Positions 26,150 through 34,663 of a DNA stretch of 64,000 bases are shown one piece after another. How positions within the stretch are numbered: the stretch's first letter is position 1; each line of letters starts with the position of its first letter. The notes beneath the pieces were generated by a model. The model ran no database searches. It was given only the letters and a program-made list of their open reading frames with translations, and had not been told where the DNA came from. The position numbers were made by a program, and so were the translations under genes. This DNA comes from Mycobacterium sp. Marseille-P9652 (GTDB taxonomy: Bacteria; Actinomycetota; Actinomycetes; Mycobacteriales; Mycobacteriaceae), in the NCBI RefSeq assembly GCF_902652685.1, contig NZ_CACRUY010000012.1, positions 1 to 64,000 of the forward strand, read 5' to 3'.

Positions 26150-27433
26150 ATGAAACTCTCCAGCGCCGCGCCGTCGGCGGCTCGACTCACGTCCTCTTTG
26201 CGGGACATTGGCTACGACTTCGTCAGCGCGGTCGCCGACCTTATCGACAACAGCATCGCCGCGGGTGCGACTGACGTCGCGGTGGAAATCGAGTTTGCTG
26301 CTGGAGACTCCGCAATCTACATCGCGGACAACGGTTGTGGGCTCAACGCGCGGGGAATGACCGAGGCACTCCGGTTCGGGAGCCGGCGCACTTACGGGTC
26401 CGGTGATCTTGGTCGATATGGGCTGGGCCTGAAGACTGCGTCGCTATCCCAAGCGCGTTCCTTGACTATCGTCTCGAGATCGGCTGACCGCAAGCGTCCG
26501 CTCTGGAGGTCGCTGGACTTGGATCTCATCGCTGAGTTCGATGACTGGGTACTTGCCGAAAACCCCCGAGACCACGCCGTCACCAAGAGCGAAGAGATGC
26601 TCGGGACTGGTACAGGCACTGTTGTGATCTGGCAGAACCTCGATCGAGTCCTACCCGCCTCCGGCGCGAATGGGGGATGGGCGAAACGGCGCTTCGAGGT
26701 ACTCGTGGAGAAGACCAAGCGGCATCTCGCGATGGTGTTTCACAGATTCCTGACAGGTGAGAACAAAGCTCCGCGTATCTCCATCAGCGTCAACGGCGAA
26801 AAGGTGCGCGCTTGGGACCCCTTCGTTCGCCATGAACCTGGGACACAACAGCTGTCGACGCAGCAGTTCGAACTCGAAAGCTCGACAGGAGTGGGAGCAG
26901 TCGAGCTTCGCCGCTACATTCTTCCCGGCAAGAGAACATTCAGCTCCCTCGACGCGTTCGAGAACGCAGCCGGACCACTCAATTGGAACCGGCAGCAGGG
27001 CCTATATGTTTATCGCGAAAATCGGTTGGTGCAGTGGGGAAGCTGGGGCGGCACCCGGGGTATCGACGAGCATACAAAGCTTGCCCGCGCGAGTCTCGAC
27101 TTCACGAGCACCCTCGACGAGGTCTTCAACATCAATGTTGCGAAGATGCGGGTGTCCGTGCCAGCTCAGCTGAAACAGATGTTAGAGCGGCCCGTCAGCG
27201 AGTTGTGCATTTTGGCTGACCGGGTCTACCGTCGCCACAACTCCGAAACAACCGAAGACGGCGACGAGGTTGTCGAACACGAAGACAAGGCCCCGCTCAG
27301 CGGCTCACTTTCGGAGATTGGGTTGGCGCTTAAATCAGCAGCCATCCAGTCAGGCCACTACGACGCCTTCAAAGAAGTCATCGAAGTCATGAATCGGCAG
27401 CATCCTGAACTGGCAAGAGGTCTGGGTTTCTAG
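26150..27433 (+). CDS. MORC/MutL-like GHKL ATPase
   Basis: A 427-residue protein. GHKL boxes: N-box AVADLIDNSIAAGA (Asp30, Asn34), G1 IADNGCGL (60-64) and G2 GDLGRYGLGLKTAS (85-98). Then a ribosomal-S5-like second domain with RENRLVQWGSWGG and RASLDFTSTLDEVFNINVAKMRV, as in bacterial MORC ATPases. Such proteins dimerise on ATP binding and can clamp DNA; in this setting it should be the sensor or signalling core. SD AGGAG lies at 26135-26139. It follows the five-gene operon in the same direction and its stop overlaps the stop of the convergent methylase. Confidence 0.9.
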   Translation: MKLSSAAPSAARLTSSLRDIGYDFVSAVADLIDNSIAAGATDVAVEIEFAAGDSAIYIADNGCGLNARGMTEALRFGSRRTYGSGDLGRYGLGLKTASLSQARSLTIVSRSADRKRPLWRSLDLDLIAEFDDWVLAENPRDHAVTKSEEMLGTGTGTVVIWQNLDRVLPASGANGGWAKRRFEVLVEKTKRHLAMVFHRFLTGENKAPRISISVNGEKVRAWDPFVRHEPGTQQLSTQQFELESSTGVGAVELRRYILPGKRTFSSLDAFENAAGPLNWNRQQGLYVYRENRLVQWGSWGGTRGIDEHTKLARASLDFTSTLDEVFNINVAKMRVSVPAQLKQMLERPVSELCILADRVYRRHNSETTEDGDEVVEHEDKAPLSGSLSEIGLALKSAAIQSGHYDAFKEVIEVMNRQHPELARGLGF

Positions 27434-29373
27434 CCGCTGGCGCCAACACACCACCGGTTCAACGGGCATTCCATGCACAACGGCTTATCCACGAGGCAGA
27501 TCTCGGCCGCCAGTGCGATCAGTCCTAGGTGCGCCGAGCGTGAGTGTTCGGAGAAGCCAACCATCCCCGCCACTGCAATTCTCCCGTCGGTCTGTACATT
27601 TCTCTTGTCGGCATCGTTACCTTGAAAGCGGCTTGCGACGCGCAGAACACCCTTGGTGATCAGGACTGGTTCCTCGCTTTCATGCGCCCCCACGGTGACC
27701 GGCAACGCCAGTTCAACCAGGTCTACTAGAGCCGCCGGCATAGCCGACAAGGCCGCGCGATCAATGTTCGGCTGCCATAGTGCGGTCGGAGCGGCGTTCA
27801 TCTGTTCGACGAGCTGGCGCACCGCCGAGATCCGGTGGCCACGACCGACCCCCGACATGAGCTCATCGAGCAGATCAACCGCCTCGCCGCAAGGAACGCC
27901 ACTCGGGCTAAGGTTGTGTTGCCTGTCGATGATTGGCCAAACCGCATTAATGACGGTGGGTGTGGCACGGTCAAGAAGCAACTCACCAAGGACAAACTTC
28001 CACCGATTGTCTGTCTTCAACCAGGGGACAGTCGGGATGGAGGACTGTTCGCGGAACCAGCGAGCCAGTTTCGCCGACGTCTCCCGCGTCAAAAGCCCAG
28101 CCCTACTTCCGGACGCCAACGAAGCCCTAACCTCGGTACCAATAACTTGTCCGATTAGTGGCGGTACCGCGTTTCCGATCTGTTTGAATGCCGCCGAAGG
28201 CGGGCCCGCAAATCTGAAATCATCTGGGAAAGTCTGAATTCGGGCGGCCTCCCGCACGGTGAGAGTACGTGGCTGTCGAGGGTGGATGTACCAGTAGCCG
28301 TCTTTGGCGATATGCGCGGTGATTGTCCGCGAAAGATCGTTCTCGTCCAATTTCTTATACTTGTCGTCAAAAATGTCCTTGCGATAACGCTGGTACTCCG
28401 GAGCTAAGTCGGTGTACTTGGTCTTGTGCGTCATCGATTCGAATGCCGCACGGTCATCCTCGCGCACTGGACGGGTGATGTGATCGAACAACTTGAACGC
28501 GTCAACCTGCGCCACGTTTCGTCGCATCCATTTCTGGTACTCGGTCCGCGGGCCAACGTAGTCCGCCCACCCGAACGCACCGCCCGCCGGACGCCACCCA
28601 CCCTCAACTTCGGGCATATCACCAATCGCGTTCCAAAGCGTCACCCGCTTCTCAGACTCGGCCGGCCACGCGAATTTGATCCTGTTCTTCAGGGCGACCA
28701 ACAGCAACCGCTGCCGCATCTGAGGTACCCCGTAGCGCCAAGTATCGATAACACGGGCCGAAACTGAGTAGCCGATTTGCTCGAGTTCCTCCGTCATGCT
28801 GCGCAAGATGAACATCTCACGATCCAAAGCCATGTCCGGAACGTTCTCCATGATTACGGCACGCGGGCGGGCTAGCTGGACAATCTCCAGGAAAGAACGC
28901 CACAGGTCTCGGCGTTCGTCGTGGGGATCGGCTGCTCCGGTGAGAACTCGGTGACGCAGCATCGAACGTCCCGCCCGAGAGAACGGCTGGCAGGGCGGGC
29001 CACCTGCCAAGACGTCGATTTTGTTGCGCCTCAGCATCTTTGCAACACGCGCAATCGTTGCGGGATCCGCTAAATCCTCTTGCACCGACATCCCGGCGAA
29101 GTGGTGACGGTGGGTCTCAACGGCAAAGCCGTAGTGATCGACCCCCAGAACTACACGGAAGCCGGCGTCCTCGAGTCCTAAGCTCATACCGCCTGCACCA
29201 CTGAATAGGTCGGCGGCCAACGGCAGGCCGTGACTCCGTAGATGCGAGCAAAGTGCAGCTAGCTCCTTCTCCGAGCCGGCGTGACCCAGGTGAGGTGGAA
29301 GCTCGAGGAAAGGTCCTCGAATCTGCTTAACGGCATAAAATGACCCCATAGAGGTCTTCGATCGCGAGGCCAT
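27430..29373 (-). CDS. DNA (cytosine-5) methyltransferase with C-terminal HhH-GPD/[4Fe-4S]-like domain
   Basis: A 647-residue protein in two parts. Residues ~50-415 are a complete m5C methylase: motif I DLFSGAGGMSLGL, IV GGPPCQPFSRAG with catalytic Cys128, VI ENVPDM, VIII QMRQRLLLVAL, X KQIGNAVPP. Residues ~430-647 are an extension unusual for methylases: WFREQSSIPTVPWLKTDNRW and FVLGELLLDRATPTV resemble the start of MutY/EndoIII glycosylases. The end has Cys626-x6-Cys633-x2-Cys636-x5-Cys642, exactly the EndoIII iron-sulphur spacing. The catalytic Asp and hairpin loop appear changed. It methylates host DNA, presumably protecting it; the extension may bind DNA or act on deaminated m5C. Read on the opposite strand to the operon and divergent from vsr. 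Confidence 0.9.
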   Translation of the reverse strand: MASRSKTSMGSFYAVKQIRGPFLELPPHLGHAGSEKELAALCSHLRSHGLPLAADLFSGAGGMSLGLEDAGFRVVLGVDHYGFAVETHRHHFAGMSVQEDLADPATIARVAKMLRRNKIDVLAGGPPCQPFSRAGRSMLRHRVLTGAADPHDERRDLWRSFLEIVQLARPRAVIMENVPDMALDREMFILRSMTEELEQIGYSVSARVIDTWRYGVPQMRQRLLLVALKNRIKFAWPAESEKRVTLWNAIGDMPEVEGGWRPAGGAFGWADYVGPRTEYQKWMRRNVAQVDAFKLFDHITRPVREDDRAAFESMTHKTKYTDLAPEYQRYRKDIFDDKYKKLDENDLSRTITAHIAKDGYWYIHPRQPRTLTVREAARIQTFPDDFRFAGPPSAAFKQIGNAVPPLIGQVIGTEVRASLASGSRAGLLTRETSAKLARWFREQSSIPTVPWLKTDNRWKFVLGELLLDRATPTVINAVWPIIDRQHNLSPSGVPCGEAVDLLDELMSGVGRGHRISAVRQLVEQMNAAPTALWQPNIDRAALSAMPAALVDLVELALPVTVGAHESEEPVLITKGVLRVASRFQGNDADKRNVQTDGRIAVAGMVGFSEHSRSAHLGLIALAAEICLVDKPLCMECPLNRWCVGASG

Positions 29374-29469
29374 GCTGCAAGATTAAGTGAGCGGTGTGAC
29401 ACTCGCCCGAGGCGCGCCGTCATTCTCCTAGCCATCAAGCCTCCCAGAAGCATTGCCAGGAGCACAGCA
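29374..29469. promoter_or_regulatory. Divergent intergenic region between methylase and vsr
   Basis: Ninety-six bases separate the two opposite start codons, so both promoters must lie here or inside the genes. An SD AGGAG at 29458-29462 serves the TTG of vsr. No clear -10/-35 pair was identified by eye. Such a short shared region would allow the methylase and repair gene to be regulated together. Confidence 0.5.
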
Positions 29470-29898
29470 TTGACCCAGCCTCTCACTCCCCCAAGCGACG
29501 TTGTGCGACGGCAGATGCAGGCCCAGAAAACCGCTGGCACGCGCATGGAGTTACAGGTCCGTAGGCGGTTGCACGCCTTGGGCTACCGCTACCGAGTCGA
29601 CCGCAGGCCTCTTCCCGACGAAAAATTTAGAGGTGACATCGTTTGGAGTGGTCGTCGGCTCGTTGTGTTTTTGGACGGTTGCTTCTGGCACGGGTGCTCA
29701 ATCCACGGTACGACGCCAAAGTCGAACACCGGCTGGTGGCGGAATAAGATCGAAGGCAACCGGGCCAGAGACCGACGTGTGGACGAACTCTTGCGGCGGA
29801 ACGGTTGGACTGTATTGAGATTCTGGGAACACGACGACACAGAAGCGATCGTGGAAGCAATCACACAATATCTTGAATCGACAACGGGCCGGCGCTAG
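29470..29898 (+). CDS. vsr: Very short patch repair endonuclease (Vsr)
   Basis: A 142-residue Vsr endonuclease, which nicks DNA beside T:G mismatches left by deamination of 5-methylcytosine. Seen: Glu27 in RMELQV, catalytic Asp56 in FRGDIVW, and CFWHGCSIHG (71-80) with metal-binding Cys71 and Cys76 and catalytic-type His residues, then WWRNKIEGNRARDRR and GWTVLRFWEH. The fourth zinc position is His121 rather than the Cys of E. coli Vsr. The TTG start is chosen because an SD (AGGAG) lies seven bases before it; an ATG at 29515 is the alternative. Its pairing with an m5C methylase is the classic arrangement. Confidence 0.92.
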   Translation: MTQPLTPPSDVVRRQMQAQKTAGTRMELQVRRRLHALGYRYRVDRRPLPDEKFRGDIVWSGRRLVVFLDGCFWHGCSIHGTTPKSNTGWWRNKIEGNRARDRRVDELLRRNGWTVLRFWEHDDTEAIVEAITQYLESTTGRR

Positions 29899-29997
29899 AC
29901 GTTGTCAGCGATCGACTACTCTGTTAGTTCGCGACTCAGGCGTTCGAGGCTTCGATGCCAATACGCGGACATCGAGCACTATTGAAACGCGCTGAAC

Positions 29998-30006
29998 AAA
30001 AGGAGG
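29998..30006 (+). promoter_or_regulatory. Strong Shine-Dalgarno of the HNH-DGQHR gene
   Basis: AAAAGGAGG sits six bases before the ATG at 30013 and fixes that start. Confidence 0.8.
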
Positions 30007-30012
30007 CTTCGG

Positions 30013-31563
30013 ATGAGTGGAATCACTATATCCAAAAATATGCGTGCAAAGTTACCCGAAGATCAGCGCGAGGGCCTCGAAGACTACCTATGGGCAAAGT
30101 CCCAACAACTGTGCAGCCTCTGCGAACAGCCTATGAACAAGGTCGCGGACATGATTGAGGCCGATCACGACGAACCCGAGACTGAGGGCGGACAGACTAG
30201 CCGCGACAACCTTCGTCTAGCCCACGCCTCATGTAATAAAGCCAAGAGAAACAATCCATCCGTGGATGTGCGGCCCTACCTGAAACTCAGGGCGTTTGCA
30301 CAACAAAAGTCGAATGTTATCCGCTACGACGACTGTGCCGGCCATTTTGGGATTGTCGCTGGACCAACCGCAATTGAATCCACCGATTCGACGACAAGAT
30401 TCCAATTCTCCGACGGCACGACTCGAGAGATGCCGACTTTTGAAGACTCCTGGCCGAGTGGAAAGTTGTGGCGGTACGTATACGTAGATGTGCCCAGATC
30501 CGCCCTCTACAACGATTCGGAATGCCAACCTCGCACGATCAAACTTGGACAAGCCTGGGCAATTTTCGTCGATCTACAGAAAAATCCCCTTCACGAACCG
30601 CCAAGCTGTAGAGTTGTGCCGGATCCCAGTGGAGAGAAACGCCTCGCAATGTTTGATGGCCAGCACAAAACGGTGGCGACATGGATGCGCGGAGCACAGC
30701 GCGTTACCGCGAAGGTATATCTGAATCTTTCAAAGGACGAGGCTATACATCTTGTCAACTCAATCCAGGCCAAGATTAAAAAGTTGCCATTATCGCCGTT
30801 TGAGCTATCTGCGAAAATGTCGGATGAGTGGTCTGCGAAGCTGGGGGAGTACGAATCAGCAGTCGGTTCGGACGAAGCGTCAGAGGCGGGATTCATCGAT
30901 TGGCTTCCCGCGCTCGACCGACAGCGTGCGAAAGGGGCCTTCCAAGCCGCCCTCGTGCAAGATTTGTTGTCAGCGCCCGAGCTCGCAATGCTGAAGTTTG
31001 TTCGCCGCGCCGGTCAGCCGGAGACTGATACCTCCCTTATCACGGAGAACGCCTTCAAGGAAAAGGTTCTAAAGCGGATGCTGCAAAGCAAACCTCTGAC
31101 TGAAAGGGGCGATGAAGGTCAAGGACTTCGCAATCGAGAGCGTGAGAATATTACTCAGGCTTTAAACACCTTGAACGAGCTCGCTTTCGAACCGCAAGGG
31201 GCTGGTATTCCCCTATCAGCGGATGAGACTGAGCGACGAAGAAGGATGGTTTATCAAAGCTCGCTAGCTTATATTGCCACGTTGCTCCGTTCCCTGTATC
31301 GCCAAGTTCTTGCTTTAGACCAAGAGCGAGCGATGCTTGAAAAACAGCCGAATGAAACCCAACTCCAAGCGATTCGAGAGGGCGTAGAACGGCTGGTGAA
31401 TCATCCGGTCTGGACGACTCTGTTCGACCACAGTCAAAAGATGAAGGCGATCCAAGATGCGCTATCGAAGAACCAAGATGCCAAGGCCGCTTTCGAAGCA
31501 GTCGGGCTTAAATTGGGCTATCTCGTTGGCGCCGATGAACTTCCGAATAATTGGTATTCGTAG
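30013..31563 (+). CDS. HNH endonuclease-DGQHR domain fusion protein
   Basis: A 516-residue protein. Residues 34-80 form an HNH nuclease with a zinc knuckle: CSLC (34-37), the catalytic ADHDEP (Asp51, His52), DNLRLAH (Asn66, His71) and CNKAKRNN (74-81). Residues ~150-260 contain FDGQHKTVATW (214-224), the DGQHR-type motif known from DndB/DGQHR and ParB-like proteins, where it is linked to DNA-modification or nuclease systems. The C-terminal half is helical with a possible coiled coil (LYRQVLALDQERAMLEKQ). It lies just after vsr in the same direction and is the last gene of the island. It could be the cleavage subunit or a regulator of it; which is not clear. Confidence 0.82.
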   Translation: MSGITISKNMRAKLPEDQREGLEDYLWAKSQQLCSLCEQPMNKVADMIEADHDEPETEGGQTSRDNLRLAHASCNKAKRNNPSVDVRPYLKLRAFAQQKSNVIRYDDCAGHFGIVAGPTAIESTDSTTRFQFSDGTTREMPTFEDSWPSGKLWRYVYVDVPRSALYNDSECQPRTIKLGQAWAIFVDLQKNPLHEPPSCRVVPDPSGEKRLAMFDGQHKTVATWMRGAQRVTAKVYLNLSKDEAIHLVNSIQAKIKKLPLSPFELSAKMSDEWSAKLGEYESAVGSDEASEAGFIDWLPALDRQRAKGAFQAALVQDLLSAPELAMLKFVRRAGQPETDTSLITENAFKEKVLKRMLQSKPLTERGDEGQGLRNRERENITQALNTLNELAFEPQGAGIPLSADETERRRRMVYQSSLAYIATLLRSLYRQVLALDQERAMLEKQPNETQLQAIREGVERLVNHPVWTTLFDHSQKMKAIQDALSKNQDAKAAFEAVGLKLGYLVGADELPNNWYS

Positions 31564-31672
31564 AGGTGCCTGCTTCGGATTACCTGGCGGCCCCCGTGAA
31601 GGGATCGGATCACGGCCGTTGTGGCCCTCATTGGAGTACTGCTCCAGCGGGAGTAACACGCAGGCGGGGTGA

Positions 31673-32125
31673 TTACGCGCGCTGCGGCAGAGCTGACAAC
31701 CACCCATCCGGAAGCAATTCCAACAGCTGCCCGTCCGGGTCCCGAATCATAGCCGACCCCTCCGTCACCGTCGTGTCGACCACCGATCCCCCAAACTCCG
31801 CAACGCGCCCCAGCACGCCCGGCAGATCAGACACAGAAAACGAGATGTGCGTCAAGCCCACCTGGTCCATCGTGCGTTCCGCCCCGGCGTGCACCTCGCG
31901 CTTCGAGTAATCAAGTAACTCGAGCACGAAGCCGTCCCGCACCAGGTACGTCGCATGCACACCGAGCGGCTCGGGTAGCCCCACCAGCTGCGCGGTCCTG
32001 TCGTCGGGCGGGTCAATCTCCCACCAGAACTGAAACCCGAGCAGGCCCTCGTAGAAGCGCCGCGACCTCGCACGATCGGCGACGCATAGCCCGACGTGGT
32101 TGAAAGTCGTCCGGTGACTGCTCAT
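31673..32125 (-). CDS. VOC superfamily protein (glyoxalase/dioxygenase-like)
   Basis: A 150-residue protein with two beta-alpha-beta-beta-beta units: FNHVGLCVADRARSRRFYEG (His as first metal ligand), then LTHISFSVSDLPG (second His) and DPDGQLLELLPDG (Glu). The spacing matches methylmalonyl-CoA epimerase and glyoxalase-like enzymes. ATG at 32125 begins the first strand. It is the first core-type gene right of the island and faces away from the P450 that follows. Confidence 0.85.
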   Translation of the reverse strand: MSSHRTTFNHVGLCVADRARSRRFYEGLLGFQFWWEIDPPDDRTAQLVGLPEPLGVHATYLVRDGFVLELLDYSKREVHAGAERTMDQVGLTHISFSVSDLPGVLGRVAEFGGSVVDTTVTEGSAMIRDPDGQLLELLPDGWLSALPQRA

Positions 32126-32211
32126 CGCGGCCTTCCTCGGCATGCCCAAGCGCTAATAATGCAAAGATAGTGTAGAAAGCCGAGCTCTCGTCGCGGTAGA
32201 GGACCCTGGAG

Positions 32212-33486
32212 ATGACAACCCAACCGGACATCACCCCCGACGCTGTCGTCGACTTCGACCACCACTCCGACGACTACAACCTCAACGAGCTGGCCTACAA
32301 CAAAGACGTCCGCCAGAAATGCCCCGTCGCCTGGAATACCAACTACGGCGGCTTCTGGTTCCTCACCAGCTACGCCGCCGTCAGCCAAGCGGCCAGGGAC
32401 GGCGACACGTTCGCCCACAAGTACGAGCCCAACTCCGCAGACGGCGTCGATTACCAGGGCGAGATGGGCGTCCCGCGACCGGAAGGCCAGCCGGCCCTCG
32501 GCATCGGCGAGATCGACGGCCCCTACCACCAGGCCCTACGCCACGCGCTGGCCCCGTTCCTCTCCCCCGGCGCCGTCCAACGGCTCAAGCCGTTCATGGA
32601 AGACCAGGCCCACCACTTCCTTGACCAGAAAATCGCTAAAGGCGACATGGACCTCGTCCTCGACTACGCCAGCCCGGTACCGGCAATCCTCACCATGAAG
32701 CTCATGGGCCTGCCGTACGACAACTGGCATCTCTATGCCAACCTCTTCCACTCCGTCATGGCCCTTCCGCAGGACAGCCCCGACTACCTCGAAGCCATCT
32801 CCCAAGTCCCGCAGATGATGCAAGAGGTCCTCGACTATGCGGCCGCCCGCAAAGCCAACCCGAAGGACGACCTCACCAGCTTCCTTCTCCAGTTCGAGTT
32901 CGACGGCCAACGCCTCACCGACGAGCAGCTGCTCAACATCCTCTGGAACCTCATCGCCGGTGGCGTCGACACCACCACCTCCCAGACCGCGCTCACCCTC
33001 CACCACCTCGGCACCCACCCGGAACTACGGCAGCAGCTCATCGACCACCCCGAGCTCTACCGCACCGCCACCGACGAATTCCTGCGCTACTTCTCCGTCA
33101 ACCAGACCCTGAGCCGCACAGTAACCAAGGACATTGAGCTGGAAGGCCAGCACCTCAGAAAGAACGACCGAGTCGTCATCAGCTGGCTCTCGGCCAACCA
33201 CGACGAAAATGAATTCGACTGCCCCGACGAGATCATTCTCGACCGAACACCCAACCGCCACTTGGCATTCGGTCTCGGCCCCCATCGCTGCATCGGCTCG
33301 CACCTGGCGCGGCTGATGTCCGAAGTCATGGTCAAGGCCGTCCTCGACCGCATCCCCGACTACCGCGTCGACACCGACAACGTCCAGCACTACCTCGGCA
33401 ACCCCAGCATGACCGGACTCGGCACCCTGCCGGTCACCTTCACACCGAAGGAGCCTCGATGCCCGACCGCCGCTCCAACCCCCTGA
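32212..33486 (+). CDS. Cytochrome P450
   Basis: A 424-residue P450: I-helix LIAGGVDTTTSQ, K-helix ExxR in DEFLRYF, and heme loop FGLGPHRCIGSHLAR. It is shaped like mycobacterial members outside the CYP124/125/142 group. No substrate can be assigned. It overlaps the alpha/beta hydrolase gene by 28 bases, so the two are almost certainly translated together and may act in one degradation pathway. SD GGAG precedes the ATG. Confidence 0.9.
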   Translation: MTTQPDITPDAVVDFDHHSDDYNLNELAYNKDVRQKCPVAWNTNYGGFWFLTSYAAVSQAARDGDTFAHKYEPNSADGVDYQGEMGVPRPEGQPALGIGEIDGPYHQALRHALAPFLSPGAVQRLKPFMEDQAHHFLDQKIAKGDMDLVLDYASPVPAILTMKLMGLPYDNWHLYANLFHSVMALPQDSPDYLEAISQVPQMMQEVLDYAAARKANPKDDLTSFLLQFEFDGQRLTDEQLLNILWNLIAGGVDTTTSQTALTLHHLGTHPELRQQLIDHPELYRTATDEFLRYFSVNQTLSRTVTKDIELEGQHLRKNDRVVISWLSANHDENEFDCPDEIILDRTPNRHLAFGLGPHRCIGSHLARLMSEVMVKAVLDRIPDYRVDTDNVQHYLGNPSMTGLGTLPVTFTPKEPRCPTAAPTP

Positions 33487-34637
33487 CGCAGATCCTCGGC
33501 TCCTTCACCCGCACCGGCGGCTTCTACGCCCGCTCGTGGGGCACCTACCTCGACCGCCAGCCCGACGAGCTCCCGGTCGCCCGGCCCACCATCGCCCTTG
33601 CCGCACAGGCGTTCCGCGACGAGATCCTGCTGACCGGCTTCAGCCTCCTGCGCCACGCGCCCGACGCCGCGACACTCGACAGGATCGACCGCGAAGTCCA
33701 AGCCGCGCAAGCCTTCTACCAAGACAAGGGCTGGCTCGACAGCCCGGAAGGCTTCTTCACGGCACCGCCACCACTCACCGACGTCACCGTCAAGCCCGTC
33801 AGCAACATGGGCCGGCTCTATCAGCGCTTCACCTTCGACAGCCTCTACGCGCCCCACGACGGCGAACCCGGCGGCGAACGCTGGCAAAGCTACTCATCCA
33901 ACGACCGCGTGTATGGCCTGATGTTCCGCCACCGCCGGCCCCGCCCCTGGCTCATCTGCATCCACGGCGCCGAGATGGGACGCGCGGCCCTTGACCCGAT
34001 GCTGTTCAACGCCTGGCACCTCTATCGCCACCTCGGCCTCAACGTCGTGCTGCCCGTCCTCCCCCTGCACGGACCACGTTCGGGCCCAACGCGATTCCCC
34101 AGCGAGGACGTCCTCGACGACGTCCACGGCGCCGCCCAATCGGTCTGGGACGTCAGGCGTCTCATCACGTGGATCCGCGCCGAGCAACCCGACGCCAAGG
34201 TCGGCCTCAACGGCATCTCCCTCGGCGGCCTCGTCAGCTCACTGGTCGCCAGCCTCGACGACACGCTCACCTGCGCCATCCTCGGCGTCCCCGCCGTCGA
34301 CTTGGTCAAGCTCGTCGGCCGCCACGCCGGCCTCAGCGGCCACATCCAACTCAGCCACACGATGGCCGCGGCCAAGCCCATCGGGCGGATGGTCTCCCCG
34401 CTAGCGCTGACGCCGAAGGTGCCGCCGGAAGGCCGCTTCATCTACGCCGGCCTCGCCGACCGGCTGGTGCACCCCCGCGACCAGGTCACCCGCCTCTGGG
34501 AACACTGGGGTAAGCCCGAAATCCATTGGTACGCAGGCGGACACACTGGGTTTTTCCGCTCGCGGCCCCTGCAGCGGTTCGTCGACGACGCGCTCATCCA
34601 GTCGGGGCTCGTAGACGCGGCCCGCACACGACGGTAA
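33459..34637 (+). CDS. Alpha/beta hydrolase
   Basis: A 392-residue protein. The nucleophile elbow is NGISLGGLVSS (Ser in GxSxG), followed by a late Asp region (YAGLADRLVHPRDQ) and His in GGHTGFF, giving the catalytic triad. Residues 1-150 precede the hydrolase core and contain WLICIHGAEMGRA, the oxyanion-hole strand. It overlaps the upstream P450 by 28 bases. It may be an esterase or lipase acting on the P450 product. Confidence 0.82.
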   Translation: MPDRRSNPLTQILGSFTRTGGFYARSWGTYLDRQPDELPVARPTIALAAQAFRDEILLTGFSLLRHAPDAATLDRIDREVQAAQAFYQDKGWLDSPEGFFTAPPPLTDVTVKPVSNMGRLYQRFTFDSLYAPHDGEPGGERWQSYSSNDRVYGLMFRHRRPRPWLICIHGAEMGRAALDPMLFNAWHLYRHLGLNVVLPVLPLHGPRSGPTRFPSEDVLDDVHGAAQSVWDVRRLITWIRAEQPDAKVGLNGISLGGLVSSLVASLDDTLTCAILGVPAVDLVKLVGRHAGLSGHIQLSHTMAAAKPIGRMVSPLALTPKVPPEGRFIYAGLADRLVHPRDQVTRLWEHWGKPEIHWYAGGHTGFFRSRPLQRFVDDALIQSGLVDAARTRR

Positions 34638-34663
34638 GCCTCGGCAGCTGGACAGGAAAGCCG

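Larger units (their letters stand above)
17800..31640. other. Genomic island carrying a multi-gene restriction-like defence system
   Basis: The stretch has visibly lower GC, more A/T-ending codons and many more ATG starts with clear Shine-Dalgarno sequences than its surroundings. It contains only DNA-modification, nuclease, helicase and ATPase genes plus unknowns: Z1 helicase, PD-(D/E)XK protein, two GHKL ATPases, two unknowns, m5C methylase, Vsr and HNH-DGQHR. Limits are approximate, placed between the SMP-30 gene and the VOC gene. No mobility gene is present, so transfer was probably by homologous exchange or an element that has since been lost. Confidence 0.8.

Noticed and set aside
31632-31646. 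Hairpin TGGAG-TACTG...CTCCA after the HNH-DGQHR gene as terminator
   Set aside because: Five-bp arms only and no U-tract; could occur by chance.
31564-31672. Possible attachment repeat matching the left junction
   Set aside because: Compared by eye with 17672-18165; only short, unconvincing similarities (for example GAGGTG and TACCTGG) were seen.
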